Positions 42,998-52,924 of a stretch of DNA of 64,000 bases are shown here, piece after piece. The stretch spans positions 372,001-436,000 of the forward strand of contig JAUIEK010000002.1 in assembly GCA_030428865.1 (NCBI GenBank), given 5' to 3'. The notes under the pieces are model-generated. The model was given only the letters and a program-made list of their open reading frames with translations, was not told the DNA's origin and made no database searches. The position numbers and the translations under genes are program-made. The stretch is from Bacteroidia bacterium (GTDB lineage Bacteria; Bacteroidota; Bacteroidia; Flavobacteriales; Flavobacteriaceae). Positions within the stretch are counted from its first letter, which is position 1; the number at the start of each line of letters is the position of its first letter.

Positions 42998-44278
42998 CTA
43001 GTGATTTGCGTTATTTCTTTCGGTTGGTTTAATTATCATTCTAAAATATTGATCTTTATATATGTAGTAACCTATCCAATTATACAGTGTTCTTATTTTA
43101 TTTTTAAAATTAACGAGTCCCATTATATGTACAAAAATCCAAATCAACCACGCTCCAAAACCTTTTAGAGATCGTTTTTTTCCTGGAAAATCTAACACAG
43201 CTTTGTTTCTACCTATAATAGCTAAAGAGCCTTTGTCGTTATATTGAAATGGTTTCCAGCTTTTATTTTCTCTACTTAAGTTATCAGCTAAGTTTTTTGC
43301 TTGCTGTAATGCTGGTTGCGCTAATTGTGGATGCCCATTAGGATATTTTTCATCATCAATAATAAAACAAGAATCTCCTAAGGCATAAATATTATCGTAT
43401 AAAAGAACTTGATTAAGTTGATTTGTTTTTAGTCTTTTACCTATACCAATACTGTCTTTTGAAAAACCTTCAAACGTTTTAGCTGATACTCCAGCTGCCC
43501 AAATAAGATTTTTAGATTGAATTTTTTGTCCATTAGATAAATACACAATTTCTCCATCAAAATCGTTAACCATTGTATTCATAATTAGGTTTACACCTAA
43601 CTCAATTAGTTTTTTAGTAGTATATTTTTGAGCATTTTGAGACATTGGTGCCAAAACTGATTTTTGCCCATCAATTAAATGTATTTCTCCAAGATCGCTT
43701 TCTTTTAATTCAGGATAATCTTTTATAATAATCGAACTTTTCATTTCTGCCAAAATCCCCGAAAGTTCAACTCCAGTAGGTCCTGCACCCGCAATAACAA
43801 AAGTTAAGTGTTTTTTTCGCTCTTCAAGATCATGAATTCTTGTGGCACGGTCAAATCGAGTAAGAATCGTATTTCTAAGAGACAACGCATCACTTATAGT
43901 TTTCATTGGCAAACTGTATTTTTCGATGTTTTTATTCCCAAAAAAGTTAGTTTCTGTACCCGTTGCCATAACTAGAATATCATATTCTAATTCTCCGTTA
44001 TTTAATAAGATTTTATTTTCTTCAGGAACTACTTTTTCAAGTGTACCTAATCGAAAACGAACGTTTTTTAATTTTCGTAAAATTTTTCGAAACGGATAGC
44101 TTATTGCAGAGGGCTCCATAAAACCTGTAGATACTTGATAAATTAAAGGAGGAAAGAAGTTATAGTTATTGGTATCTACTAGAGTAATCTGATAATATGG
44201 AGAATTCCCTAATCTTTTTACAAATTCTAAGCCTGCGAATCCTCCACCAACCACCACAATTTTTTTGGTGTTTTTCAT
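42998..44278 (-). CDS. NAD(P)/FAD-dependent oxidoreductase (type II NADH dehydrogenase-like)
   Basis: KIVVVGGGFAGLEFVKRL, VIAGAGPTGVELSGILAEM, NIYALGDSCFI. Confidence 0.93.
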   Translation of the reverse strand: MKNTKKIVVVGGGFAGLEFVKRLGNSPYYQITLVDTNNYNFFPPLIYQVSTGFMEPSAISYPFRKILRKLKNVRFRLGTLEKVVPEENKILLNNGELEYDILVMATGTETNFFGNKNIEKYSLPMKTISDALSLRNTILTRFDRATRIHDLEERKKHLTFVIAGAGPTGVELSGILAEMKSSIIIKDYPELKESDLGEIHLIDGQKSVLAPMSQNAQKYTTKKLIELGVNLIMNTMVNDFDGEIVYLSNGQKIQSKNLIWAAGVSAKTFEGFSKDSIGIGKRLKTNQLNQVLLYDNIYALGDSCFIIDDEKYPNGHPQLAQPALQQAKNLADNLSRENKSWKPFQYNDKGSLAIIGRNKAVLDFPGKKRSLKGFGAWLIWIFVHIMGLVNFKNKIRTLYNWIGYYIYKDQYFRMIIKPTERNNANH

Positions 44279-44392
44279 GATTAAATTTCCCTTTTATTTA
44301 CTGTAAAACAAAGGTAGTTAAATCAATTGTGGAAAAAATCAAGTTGGTATAATAACTTAACCAATATATTTTATAATCTTCTTAATGGTGTT

Positions 44393-45079
44393 TTAATTCC
44401 ATTTTTTAAAATCATAGAGTTTCCATTGATTATCAGGAATAGAATTTTCAAACTTATCTGATAATTCAATGGCTTTATTAATAGCTTCTTGCCCTATATA
44501 ATCAACTCCTTGTTGTGGATCAGATAAAACGCCATTATAAAGCTTTGTAAGTGTTGCTGCAGTAAACCACGCTATTCTATATTCTGATGTATTTTGTGAG
44601 GGGTTAACAGAGAAAAATAAGTTTAACTCACATTTTTTTAATTTGTCTTTGTATTCCTGTGATAACTTCTTTAATTCATCTTCTTCGAAATATGAAAAGT
44701 AATCTTTGCTATCAAATTTTGATATGTCTAATTCATATCCTGTTAGAATAACTTTATTATGGTAATTCTTAGATTTTACATATTTGTTATTCTTCTGGAC
44801 AATAAGTTTAAACGGTAGAAATCCTTGTTGATTGTCTATATCAAAATTAGGATGTATTTCAACTTCAAGCCCGTATTTTTTTAACTCTTTAATCCATTTT
44901 TCTTTAAAGTTTGTTTCTGGTTTCGGAATGTAAACGTTTAGATCAAATGAAGAAATATCAACAGAATTATGAGTAGAGTTAGTAGGAGTATGGTTTTTTG
45001 GTTTTTGATTCTCTTTACAAGAGAATGCAGCTGTTATAATTAAAGCAATTACTACGGTAAAAATTATTTTTGATTTCAT
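44393..45079 (-). CDS. Hypothetical lipoprotein
   Basis: ITAAFSCKENQ lipobox-like N-terminus, 228 aa. Confidence 0.65.
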   Translation of the reverse strand: MKSKIIFTVVIALIITAAFSCKENQKPKNHTPTNSTHNSVDISSFDLNVYIPKPETNFKEKWIKELKKYGLEVEIHPNFDIDNQQGFLPFKLIVQKNNKYVKSKNYHNKVILTGYELDISKFDSKDYFSYFEEDELKKLSQEYKDKLKKCELNLFFSVNPSQNTSEYRIAWFTAATLTKLYNGVLSDPQQGVDYIGQEAINKAIELSDKFENSIPDNQWKLYDFKKWN

Positions 45080-45089
45080 TGTTATTGCT

Positions 45090-45638
45090 TTATTCTGTTT
45101 TTCTATTCTGTAGAATAATTATCGTTATGATATAAATTATAACTATTCCAAAAGGAATTGCCACGAACTTATATTCGGGAAGTAAATACCAAAGTGAAAG
45201 TACTAAAACGGTTCTCGTTATCGTATGGAAAATACCAACCCAATGATTTATTATCCACGAAAATGGAAGCCACATTAGTCCTGTCAATATTCCTACTGTT
45301 AATGGTAAAGACGAATAATCCACCAAAAAAAACGGAATTGCAATTGAATACACTAAAATTGCTTGTCCAATTGTATAGAAAAACAGCATGTCAAATTCAT
45401 TCTTTGGTTTTGATTTAGCCATAAAATTCTCTCCCGTAAACTTTGAGATAAACATGCCTAAATAAACAATACAGCCAGTTGCAACGAATAAAACCCAAAC
45501 AGTTACTTGTCTTGGAAGTGTTAATCCAGCGATTCCAACTATTAACCAAGCTATTAAACCAGCTAATGGTGTTGCGAGAAATTTTCCATTTGAGAACTCA
45601 ATTCTTTGCTGTTCGAGGGTTCGATTCATTTTTTCCAT
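45090..45638 (-). CDS. Hypothetical multi-pass membrane protein (DUF7010-like)
   Basis: 182 aa, several TM segments; family assignment tentative. Confidence 0.6.
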   Translation of the reverse strand: MEKMNRTLEQQRIEFSNGKFLATPLAGLIAWLIVGIAGLTLPRQVTVWVLFVATGCIVYLGMFISKFTGENFMAKSKPKNEFDMLFFYTIGQAILVYSIAIPFFLVDYSSLPLTVGILTGLMWLPFSWIINHWVGIFHTITRTVLVLSLWYLLPEYKFVAIPFGIVIIYIITIIILQNRKTE

Positions 45639-45734
45639 TATTGTTTATAATATTTTCTCTATTTCATAAATATATAAAAAAGCTTGCTCTGTATCTTATA
45701 GTTTATTGTGTTTCTACAATACCTCCATTAAACT

Positions 45735-47021
45735 TTATATTGTAGAATGCAGAAATTCCTTAAATTCTTGATATGAGTTGCTAATAGTTTGTTTATTGCA
45801 ATTACGTAAGTCAACTTTTTTAGAAACATATTCAGGAATTACTTTTTGAATTACTTCTGAAAATTTTTGAGGATGGGCAGTTCCTAAAAATACACCAGCA
45901 GAATTTCCATCTAAATATTGAGACAATGCTAACTTACCAATAGCTCCGTGTGGATCTAACAAGTAATTATGTTTTTTAAAAGTCTGCATTATTTCTTCTA
46001 GCGTATCAGCATCACTAAAACTATATGCGGCTATATATTTTCTCACTAAATGTATTTTTTGTTGATATAGATACAATATCCGCTCAAAATTACTAGGATT
46101 GCCTACGTCCATAGCATTAGAATACGTTAGTACAGATGGTTTAGATTGGTAAATTCCTGTAGTTAAATACTCTAAAAATGTATCATTTGTATTTAGAGCT
46201 GCAATAAACTTAGAAACAGGTAGTCCCATTTGTTGAGCAAATAATCCTGCGGTAACATTACCGAGGTTACCAGATGGAACAGAAACAACTACTTTTTTAT
46301 CATTTACATAAGGTTTTAGTTGCTTGTAGGCAAAAAAATAGTAAAGCATTTGTGGTAGTAACCTAGCTATATTTATAGAGTTGGCACTACTTAGTTTAAT
46401 ACGTTTTTTTAATTCAACATCAGTAAAAGCTTTTTTAACCAATTGTTGGCAATCATCAAAAGTGCCCTCTACTTCAATGACGTGTATGTTTTTTCCCAAA
46501 CTTGTCATCTGATATTCTTGGTATGGGCTAACTTTTCCTTTTGGGAATAATATAGTAACAGCAACGTTTGGAACATTAAAAAAACCATTAGCTACAGCAC
46601 TTCCTGTATCACCAGAAGTAGCTACTAAAATATTGAGAGCTTGTTCTTTTTTTGTTTTAAAATGAGATAAACATCTCGACATAAATCGCGCACCTACATC
46701 TTTGAAAGCTTGCGTGGGACCATGAAATAATTCTAATGCAAAAATATTCTCTTCAATATTTTTTAAAGGAATGGGAAAAGATAAAGTTTCTTCAATAATT
46801 TGCATTAACTGTTCCTCGTTTAAAGATTCTTGAACAAATGGATGGAGTACTTTGTAAGCAATTTCATTATTACTGTAATCCTCAATTGTTTTAAAGAAAG
46901 ATGAAGGAAGTTTAGGGATTTCTTTAGGAACATAAAGTCCTCCGTTATTACTCAGTCCATTAATTACAGCTTCTCTAAAAGATACTTGTTCGTTGTTTTT
47001 TCTTGTGCTTATATATTTCAT
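45735..47021 (-). CDS. thrC: Threonine synthase
   Basis: LELFHGPTQAFKDVGARFMSR, VATSGDTGSAVANGF, VVSVPSGNLGNVTAG. Confidence 0.97.
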   Translation of the reverse strand: MKYISTRKNNEQVSFREAVINGLSNNGGLYVPKEIPKLPSSFFKTIEDYSNNEIAYKVLHPFVQESLNEEQLMQIIEETLSFPIPLKNIEENIFALELFHGPTQAFKDVGARFMSRCLSHFKTKKEQALNILVATSGDTGSAVANGFFNVPNVAVTILFPKGKVSPYQEYQMTSLGKNIHVIEVEGTFDDCQQLVKKAFTDVELKKRIKLSSANSINIARLLPQMLYYFFAYKQLKPYVNDKKVVVSVPSGNLGNVTAGLFAQQMGLPVSKFIAALNTNDTFLEYLTTGIYQSKPSVLTYSNAMDVGNPSNFERILYLYQQKIHLVRKYIAAYSFSDADTLEEIMQTFKKHNYLLDPHGAIGKLALSQYLDGNSAGVFLGTAHPQKFSEVIQKVIPEYVSKKVDLRNCNKQTISNSYQEFKEFLHSTI

Positions 47022-47025
47022 GGTA

Positions 47026-47946
47026 TTATTTTAAGATACGTGCACCACTTTTCTCACTAAGTGCGTTATTATATATTTGAAATTCGATGCCTAAAGGAAC
47101 ATATACTTCTTCGAGAACATTTGTTATGAGTTCTGCGTTCTTTTTTCCTTCACTAATAGCAAATACAGATGGTCCAGATCCTGAGATACCAAAGGCAAGT
47201 GCACCATATTGTTTTACAGCTTCTTTCATTTCAAAAAAATGCGGAATTAACAAGCTTCTCATAGGCTCAATAAGTATATCTTGCAAAGCATTTGAAAGAC
47301 CATTCAAGTCATTTTTATACAAACTAGATACAAACATTCCCATTAAACCAATCTGCTTACTTGCTGACTTAAGAGAAACATGTTCTTTTAATATTTTACG
47401 AGAATCAGTTGTGTTTAGGGTAATTTTTGGAAATAGAGTAGTGGCAAATAAATTTTCAGGTACAGGAAGTTCAATTATATCATTTCCACTAGCCAATACA
47501 ATTCCGCCTAAAATGGAAGCCGCTACATTATCTATATGAGCGCTGCCACAAGCCACACGTTCGCCTTCTGCCGCAAAGAAAACTAACTCTTTTTTCGAGT
47601 ACGGTTTTCCTAATAATTCATTATATGTAAAAGCAGCTGCAGCACTACTAGCACTACTAGAGCCTAATCCGCTACCAGAAGCAAAACCTTTGGTAATGTA
47701 AATATCTACGCCGCGATAAATGCCCAATGCTTCTTGCATTTTTCTAATAACTACGGAGCAACAGTTTTTATTCACATCTTTTGGAATTTGTTTTCCATTC
47801 TCTATTGATACAATCTTGTTTTCTTGAGTTTCGTTATGTATTAATTTAACTTGATCTCCTAAGTTATTTAATGATACTCCCAATACATCGTAACCTACGT
47901 TAAAGTTCGCGATAGATGCAGGAGCAAATGCTGTTATTTCTTTCAT
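47026..47946 (-). CDS. thrB: Homoserine kinase
   Basis: GFASGSGLGSSSASSAAAAFTYNELLG GHMP kinase motif; sits between thrA and thrC. Confidence 0.97.
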   Translation of the reverse strand: MKEITAFAPASIANFNVGYDVLGVSLNNLGDQVKLIHNETQENKIVSIENGKQIPKDVNKNCCSVVIRKMQEALGIYRGVDIYITKGFASGSGLGSSSASSAAAAFTYNELLGKPYSKKELVFFAAEGERVACGSAHIDNVAASILGGIVLASGNDIIELPVPENLFATTLFPKITLNTTDSRKILKEHVSLKSASKQIGLMGMFVSSLYKNDLNGLSNALQDILIEPMRSLLIPHFFEMKEAVKQYGALAFGISGSGPSVFAISEGKKNAELITNVLEEVYVPLGIEFQIYNNALSEKSGARILK

Positions 47947-47948
47947 AA

Positions 47949-50381
47949 TTATTGATTTATTATAGACATTAGATCTGCAAAAACACCACTTGCAGTTACA
48001 CTAGCTCCAGCTCCAGCTCCTTTAATTACTAGCGGTTCTGAATCATATCGATTGGTATTGATAGATACAACATTATCTTTTCCTTCAAGATTATATAACG
48101 GGCTATGAGGCGGAATTTCTCTTAACTCAACCGCTAATTTTTCTTTATTGAGAGTTGCAACAACTTTTAGTTTACATCCTTTTTTATTAGCCTTCTCAAA
48201 TAAAGACTTAAAGTGATTTTCATTTTTTTTCAGTTGCAGAAAAAGGGACTCATTTCCTTGAGCATTAACGCAATCTTTAGGTAAAAAATGTTGAAATGAA
48301 ATATCAGTAAGTTCTTTTGAACGACCTGCTTCTCTTGATAATATTAAAATTTTCCTCATTACATCTAAACCACTCAGGTCGATAAGAGGATTGGGTTCTG
48401 TATATCCTTCTTTTTGAGCTTGTAATACTACGTCTGAAAACTCTTTTTCTTCATTATATTCATTAAAAATATAATTGAGACTTCCAGATATTACGGCTTC
48501 AATTTTGTGTATTTCATCACCACTGACCAATAAATCTTGAATTGTTTTTATGATAGGTAAAGCTGCTCCAACAGATGTTTCATATTTAAAATAGCAGTTA
48601 TGTTCTTTTGTTAGTTTCTTTAATGCAAGATATTGAGCAAGATTATCACTGCAGGCAATTTTGTTGCAAGTAACTACAGACATACTTTCTTTTAAAAAAT
48701 TGCTATAACTGTTACTCACAACTTCTGCAGCTGTATTGTCAATGAATATGCTATTACGCAGATTCAAATCTTTTGCAATCTGAACAAATTCTGAGAAAGA
48801 ATTATATGCAACTCCCGTTTTATTTATTTGATCAATATCATGTATATCCATTCCTTTTTTGTTAAACAAAAAATGACTACTATTTGCTACACCAACAATT
48901 ATTAATTTAATACGATGCTCTTTAATTAGTTTTTCTTGTTGCAGATAGATTATTTCTAATAAGGCACGTCCTACATTTCCAATTCCTGCTATAAACAAAT
49001 GCACTTTTTTTACAGCATGCCCAAAGAATTTTTCATGAATAACATTCAAAGCTTTTTTTTCTTCTTTTTCATCAATTACAATTGAGATGTTTCTTTCAGA
49101 AGCGCCTTGTGCAATCGCCGTAACATTGATTCCATTTTCTCCAATAACACTAAAGACTTTTCCGCTTAACCCTACTTTACTTTTCATATTGTCACCCACC
49201 AAAGCAATAATGCATTGATCTCTAGTCACCTTTATTTTATTGATAATTCCTTTATCAATATCTTGTTTAAAAGCATAATTCAACGATTTCTCTGCAACAG
49301 TTAGATCGTTTTGATCAATCCCAATTCCAATACTTTGCTCAGAGCAACTTTGTGTAATCAAAATGCTGTTAATTCCATTTTCTTCTAATACTTGAAATAC
49401 TTGTCTTGCTCTACCTTTCTGTCTTGTTAATCCAACTCCTGAAACAGTGATAATAGCTATATTGTTTAAAGAAGATAATCCTTTAACTATATTTTGTTGT
49501 TGTGGCAAAGAACAGTTAACAAGAGTGCCTTCTTGTTCTGGATAAAATGTGTTTTTTAGTCGTATTGGTATTTTCTTTTCTCTTACTGGAATTACAGAAG
49601 GAGGATATAATACTTTGGCTCCAAAATAAGCTAACTCAAAAGCTTCTTCGTAGCTCATGTTTTTAATTGCCGCTGTATTTTTTACTTTTTTAGGATTTGC
49701 TTGATGAATTCCGTTAACATCACTCCAGATTTCTAATAAGTCAGCGTTTAAGGCACTTGCATATATAGCTGCCGAATAATCAGAACCTCCTCTTCCTAAA
49801 AGAACAGTTTCACCTAAACTGTTTGAAGCTATAAAGCCACCTGTAATGTAATTTTTATTTGTAGCAACAGAAGTAATAATGTTCTGATTTGTAGCGTTAA
49901 AGTCCACTTCAGCATTTAAATAATCACCATTTGCAACTAGTAGCTTTCTGCTATCTATTGGTTCTATTTCTACATTGTTTGTAATTAAATATTTATAAAG
50001 TATAGAAGAAGATAGCTGTTCTCCATAGCTTAACAGTAAAGCCTTAGTTCTTGGTGATAATTCCTTTAACAAAGAAATGCCATTACATAAAGCTTCTAAT
50101 TCATTGCATTTTTGTTGAGCAGTTAGCAAAGCATCTGTTTGATGTGAAAAACTAAGTGTTTCTTTGATTATAGAAAAATGTCTTATTCTTAATTCTTCTA
50201 GCAAATCATCTGGTTTACCATTTAATGCTTGATTTGCTATATTTTCTAAGAGAGTTGTTATTTTTGAAAAAGCTGATACGACAACTATATAATTATCTTT
50301 TTTTTTGCTGAGAATTGATTGTATCCGTTTGAAATTCTCAATAGAAGAAACACTAGTTCCTCCAAATTTTAATATGATCAT
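47949..50381 (-). CDS. thrA: Bifunctional aspartokinase / homoserine dehydrogenase
   Basis: MIILKFGGTSVSSIENF, GRGGSDYSAAIYASAL, ACT region, C-terminal homoserine dehydrogenase. Confidence 0.97.
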   Translation of the reverse strand: MIILKFGGTSVSSIENFKRIQSILSKKKDNYIVVVSAFSKITTLLENIANQALNGKPDDLLEELRIRHFSIIKETLSFSHQTDALLTAQQKCNELEALCNGISLLKELSPRTKALLLSYGEQLSSSILYKYLITNNVEIEPIDSRKLLVANGDYLNAEVDFNATNQNIITSVATNKNYITGGFIASNSLGETVLLGRGGSDYSAAIYASALNADLLEIWSDVNGIHQANPKKVKNTAAIKNMSYEEAFELAYFGAKVLYPPSVIPVREKKIPIRLKNTFYPEQEGTLVNCSLPQQQNIVKGLSSLNNIAIITVSGVGLTRQKGRARQVFQVLEENGINSILITQSCSEQSIGIGIDQNDLTVAEKSLNYAFKQDIDKGIINKIKVTRDQCIIALVGDNMKSKVGLSGKVFSVIGENGINVTAIAQGASERNISIVIDEKEEKKALNVIHEKFFGHAVKKVHLFIAGIGNVGRALLEIIYLQQEKLIKEHRIKLIIVGVANSSHFLFNKKGMDIHDIDQINKTGVAYNSFSEFVQIAKDLNLRNSIFIDNTAAEVVSNSYSNFLKESMSVVTCNKIACSDNLAQYLALKKLTKEHNCYFKYETSVGAALPIIKTIQDLLVSGDEIHKIEAVISGSLNYIFNEYNEEKEFSDVVLQAQKEGYTEPNPLIDLSGLDVMRKILILSREAGRSKELTDISFQHFLPKDCVNAQGNESLFLQLKKNENHFKSLFEKANKKGCKLKVVATLNKEKLAVELREIPPHSPLYNLEGKDNVVSINTNRYDSEPLVIKGAGAGASVTASGVFADLMSIINQ

Positions 50382-50421
50382 TTTAATGATTTTAGTAAAA
50401 TATTTTGCAATAAGTTGTTGG

Positions 50422-50579
50422 TAGAAATAAGGTATTTCTATATGGAAATGACGCAGGTAAACCTGCTATGTAATGTTACCCCCTAAGGGGTTGTGGTAAT
50501 TGTGGTAGTTGTTTCGCACAAAGTAATAGTACAAGAATTGTACTGATTGAAGATAATATGTTGTGCGCTTAGTAACATT
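50422..50579 (-). promoter_or_regulatory. Candidate threonine attenuator / structured leader upstream of thrA
   Basis: Perfect inverted repeats: 50472-50479/50572-50579 (8 bp), 50515-50521/50561-50567 (7 bp), 50528-50534/50538-50544 (7 bp), 50480-50483/50487-50490 (4 bp), 50453-50466 (6 bp), 50422-50429/50433-50440 (8 bp), surrounding the Thr-rich leader ORF. Confidence 0.7.
50483..50578 (-). CDS. Candidate threonine-operon leader peptide, 31 aa
   Basis: Unlisted ORF ATG...TAG: MLLSAQHIIFNQYNSCTITLCETTTTITTTP, with 7 Thr and 1 Ile in 8 consecutive codons, about 100 nt upstream of thrA. Confidence 0.75.
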   Translation of the reverse strand: MLLSAQHIIFNQYNSCTITLCETTTTITTTP

Positions 50580-50741
50580 TCAGTTGTAAATGTATAAAAA
50601 TGATTAATACATCATTTGATTTTTTTTATAATATCTTTTGTTTCTAATTTATTAGGTTAATTATCATCTTAAAATATTAATCTTCATAGTAGCTGGTTGA
50701 CAATAAGCTTCAACTAGATTATAACAATGTAGGTTAAACTA

Positions 50742-50921
50742 CTAAACTTGGGGGTTTTCTTCCTGGCAATTTCTTTTTTCTTTTTTTATAGCTGCTCCTA
50801 GAGCTATGCCAGCTCCGACTCCAATAGATAGCCCAATAGCTAAATTGTTTGTTGCTACTCCAATACTAATACCGATTCCAGTTCCAAAAATTAATCCTAA
50901 TGCAATATACTTACTTCTCAT
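50742..50921 (-). CDS. Small glycine-zipper-like membrane protein, 59 aa
   Basis: Unlisted ORF MRSKYIALGLIFGTGIGISIGVATNNLAIGLSIGVGAGIALGAAIKKEKRNCQEENPQV. Confidence 0.7.
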   Translation of the reverse strand: MRSKYIALGLIFGTGIGISIGVATNNLAIGLSIGVGAGIALGAAIKKEKRNCQEENPQV

Positions 50922-51034
50922 AATTATGTTATGTTTTTCTAATTAGTGTTGATTTTTCTTTTTTGTTACAATTTTTCTTGTTACTGTTTAATAAAAGGTT
51001 TACATAAAATGCATTTCATTTTACGTAGTGTAAG

Positions 51035-51682
51035 TTATTTTTTAAAAGTTTCTTCTACAAATCCTCTACCTACAATATAACAATCTTTAATTTTTGGTAG
51101 CTTACTAAGGCTGTCAACTCTAAAATTATTAATTTTGGAACCTTTTATTGTAAAGTTTGTAAAATCACATTTAACAAACCAACACATTATTAAGTGATTA
51201 TCTTCCCATTGAGCAGAGCCGAAATTACAGTTGATAAACTTACATTTATTAAACCCATATTCGTTCATCCAACCTCCTTTGAAAATCGATTCTGAAAAAT
51301 CACAATTTTCGAATATTACTTCATAGAAATATGTAAAGAATCTACTTTTTACAAATGAGCAATTTGAGACTGTGCCACCTATAATACCAGCCCCTTTACC
51401 AAACTTAAACTCAAAAAAACTGCCGTTCTCTAAATGAGAATGAATAAAAGTTATATCTCCACTTCCAAAAGATAAGTCAAAATTCCTGTTATCTGAGTCA
51501 GCAATATTAGGAAAAACCCAAAGTTGATTGTTTGATATTCCGCGCAAATCTAGATCACTTATTTTATCTATTTTCATTTCTTTACGAGTATCTATTGAAT
51601 GTTTTAATGGAAATGGTAAGTTCTCAATAAAAACAGGATCTTTCCACCTTTTTCGCAGGTATGTTTTTGTTATTTTTATCAA
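51035..51682 (-). CDS. Pentapeptide-repeat-like protein
   Basis: NCSFVKSRFFTYFYEVIFENCDFSESIFKGG...KCKFINCNFGSAQW...KCDFTNFTIKGSKI. Confidence 0.75.
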   Translation of the reverse strand: MIKITKTYLRKRWKDPVFIENLPFPLKHSIDTRKEMKIDKISDLDLRGISNNQLWVFPNIADSDNRNFDLSFGSGDITFIHSHLENGSFFEFKFGKGAGIIGGTVSNCSFVKSRFFTYFYEVIFENCDFSESIFKGGWMNEYGFNKCKFINCNFGSAQWEDNHLIMCWFVKCDFTNFTIKGSKINNFRVDSLSKLPKIKDCYIVGRGFVEETFKK

Positions 51683-51754
51683 ATTATCATTAATGATTGA
51701 AATTAAAAATGCTATTACTAGTGTTGGTAATTACACGTTGTTGTACAAGGCTTT

Positions 51755-52402
51755 TTATTCATTTTTTTCTAATTGTTTATGCGAGCCATCACAATTCGGT
51801 TTTCGTTTCGAAAGTCCGCAAACACAATCATTTATTCCATAACCATCTATTATTCGTCTCATATTTTTCTCAATTCGAGATATCCTTGTTTTAGGTTGTT
51901 TTGGTTTGCTAAAATGCAAAAGATAACCACGCTGACGCCCTGTGGTTAAATTATTAAATGCTTTTTTAAATTCAGGATTTTTATTAAACTTTTGCTTTAG
52001 TTCTATTAGCAAGTCAGAGTCAATACTTTTTTTCATTTTTACTTTCAGTCCAGATTTTTCTACTCCGATAGCTTCTTGAATATATTCTTTTATAGTTGGT
52101 TCAAGCTCCTCAATTTCTGATAAAGCAGTAAATCGTATCTGTCTTGCAGATTGCACGTTTTCTGTTTGCTGGACTAAAAGATTTTCAGGATCTTTTAGCA
52201 ATGCACCTTTATGAAATAAAATTGCGCAGTAATTTTTGAATTCATGGATTAATACAATGTTTTTTTCATTGTCAGTATAGCAAGGATGCATCCATTTAAA
52301 TTCCTCTTTTAACTCACAGCTAAGTACAATTTCACGAAGTTTTATCAACTCTTCCTTCCATTTTTTAAGTTCGTTTAGGTATTTGTTAACATCTTCATTC
52401 AT
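51755..52402 (-). CDS. YdeI/DUF1801-like protein with a C-terminal CDGSH-type motif
   Basis: FKWMHPCYTDNEKNIVLIHEFKNYCAILFHKGALL, GRQRGYLLHFSKPKQPKTRISRIEK, C-terminal CVCGLSKRKPNCDGSH. Confidence 0.82.
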   Translation of the reverse strand: MNEDVNKYLNELKKWKEELIKLREIVLSCELKEEFKWMHPCYTDNEKNIVLIHEFKNYCAILFHKGALLKDPENLLVQQTENVQSARQIRFTALSEIEELEPTIKEYIQEAIGVEKSGLKVKMKKSIDSDLLIELKQKFNKNPEFKKAFNNLTTGRQRGYLLHFSKPKQPKTRISRIEKNMRRIIDGYGINDCVCGLSKRKPNCDGSHKQLEKNE

Positions 52403-52468
52403 TATATACAGTTTGTTTGATTAAGGACTCAACTAATCATTTATTTCTTACACCATTTTAGGTCAGTT

Positions 52469-52888
52469 TTATTTTGTTAGTTGAATTATTAGTCCGCATA
52501 ATCCAATAAATAAACACAAAGGAGAAAAGAACTTCGTATCTAATTTTCCAAAGTCAGTTTTCTTTACTTTTTTAAAAAAGCCAATATATTTAAATTCTCC
52601 GATAGCTCTTAACAAGAATATTGATGGAATTACCCACCCTCCGTATTTCATTATCCACTCAGGTAAATTGATTTCTACAATTCCAGCTTTTAGTAAATAG
52701 AATAATCCAAATATTGTAAGTCCTAATCCTACTATTATACTGTCAGCCATTTTTGGATTTAATACTCTTTCTCCATTTTCTTTCGTTGGTATAGATTCTG
52801 AAAAACCAAATTTCCCTCCAATTGCCCAATTGAAATGAATTATTCCAAGTCCGATTAAAATTATACTTAATAAAATTGATAAAATCAT
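52469..52888 (-). CDS. DUF3995 domain-containing membrane protein
   Basis: 139 aa, 4 TM-like, IHFNWAIGGKFGFSESIPT...RAIGEFKYIGFFKKVK.T.FGK.DT.FFSPLCL. Confidence 0.8.
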   Translation of the reverse strand: MILSILLSIILIGLGIIHFNWAIGGKFGFSESIPTKENGERVLNPKMADSIIVGLGLTIFGLFYLLKAGIVEINLPEWIMKYGGWVIPSIFLLRAIGEFKYIGFFKKVKKTDFGKLDTKFFSPLCLFIGLCGLIIQLTK

Positions 52889-52924
52889 AAATTTATTTTT
52901 AATCAGTTTTAATAGGTAATAATA

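Noticed and set aside
47087-47539. 150-aa plus-strand ORF
   Set aside because: Antisense to thrB; no recognisable domain.
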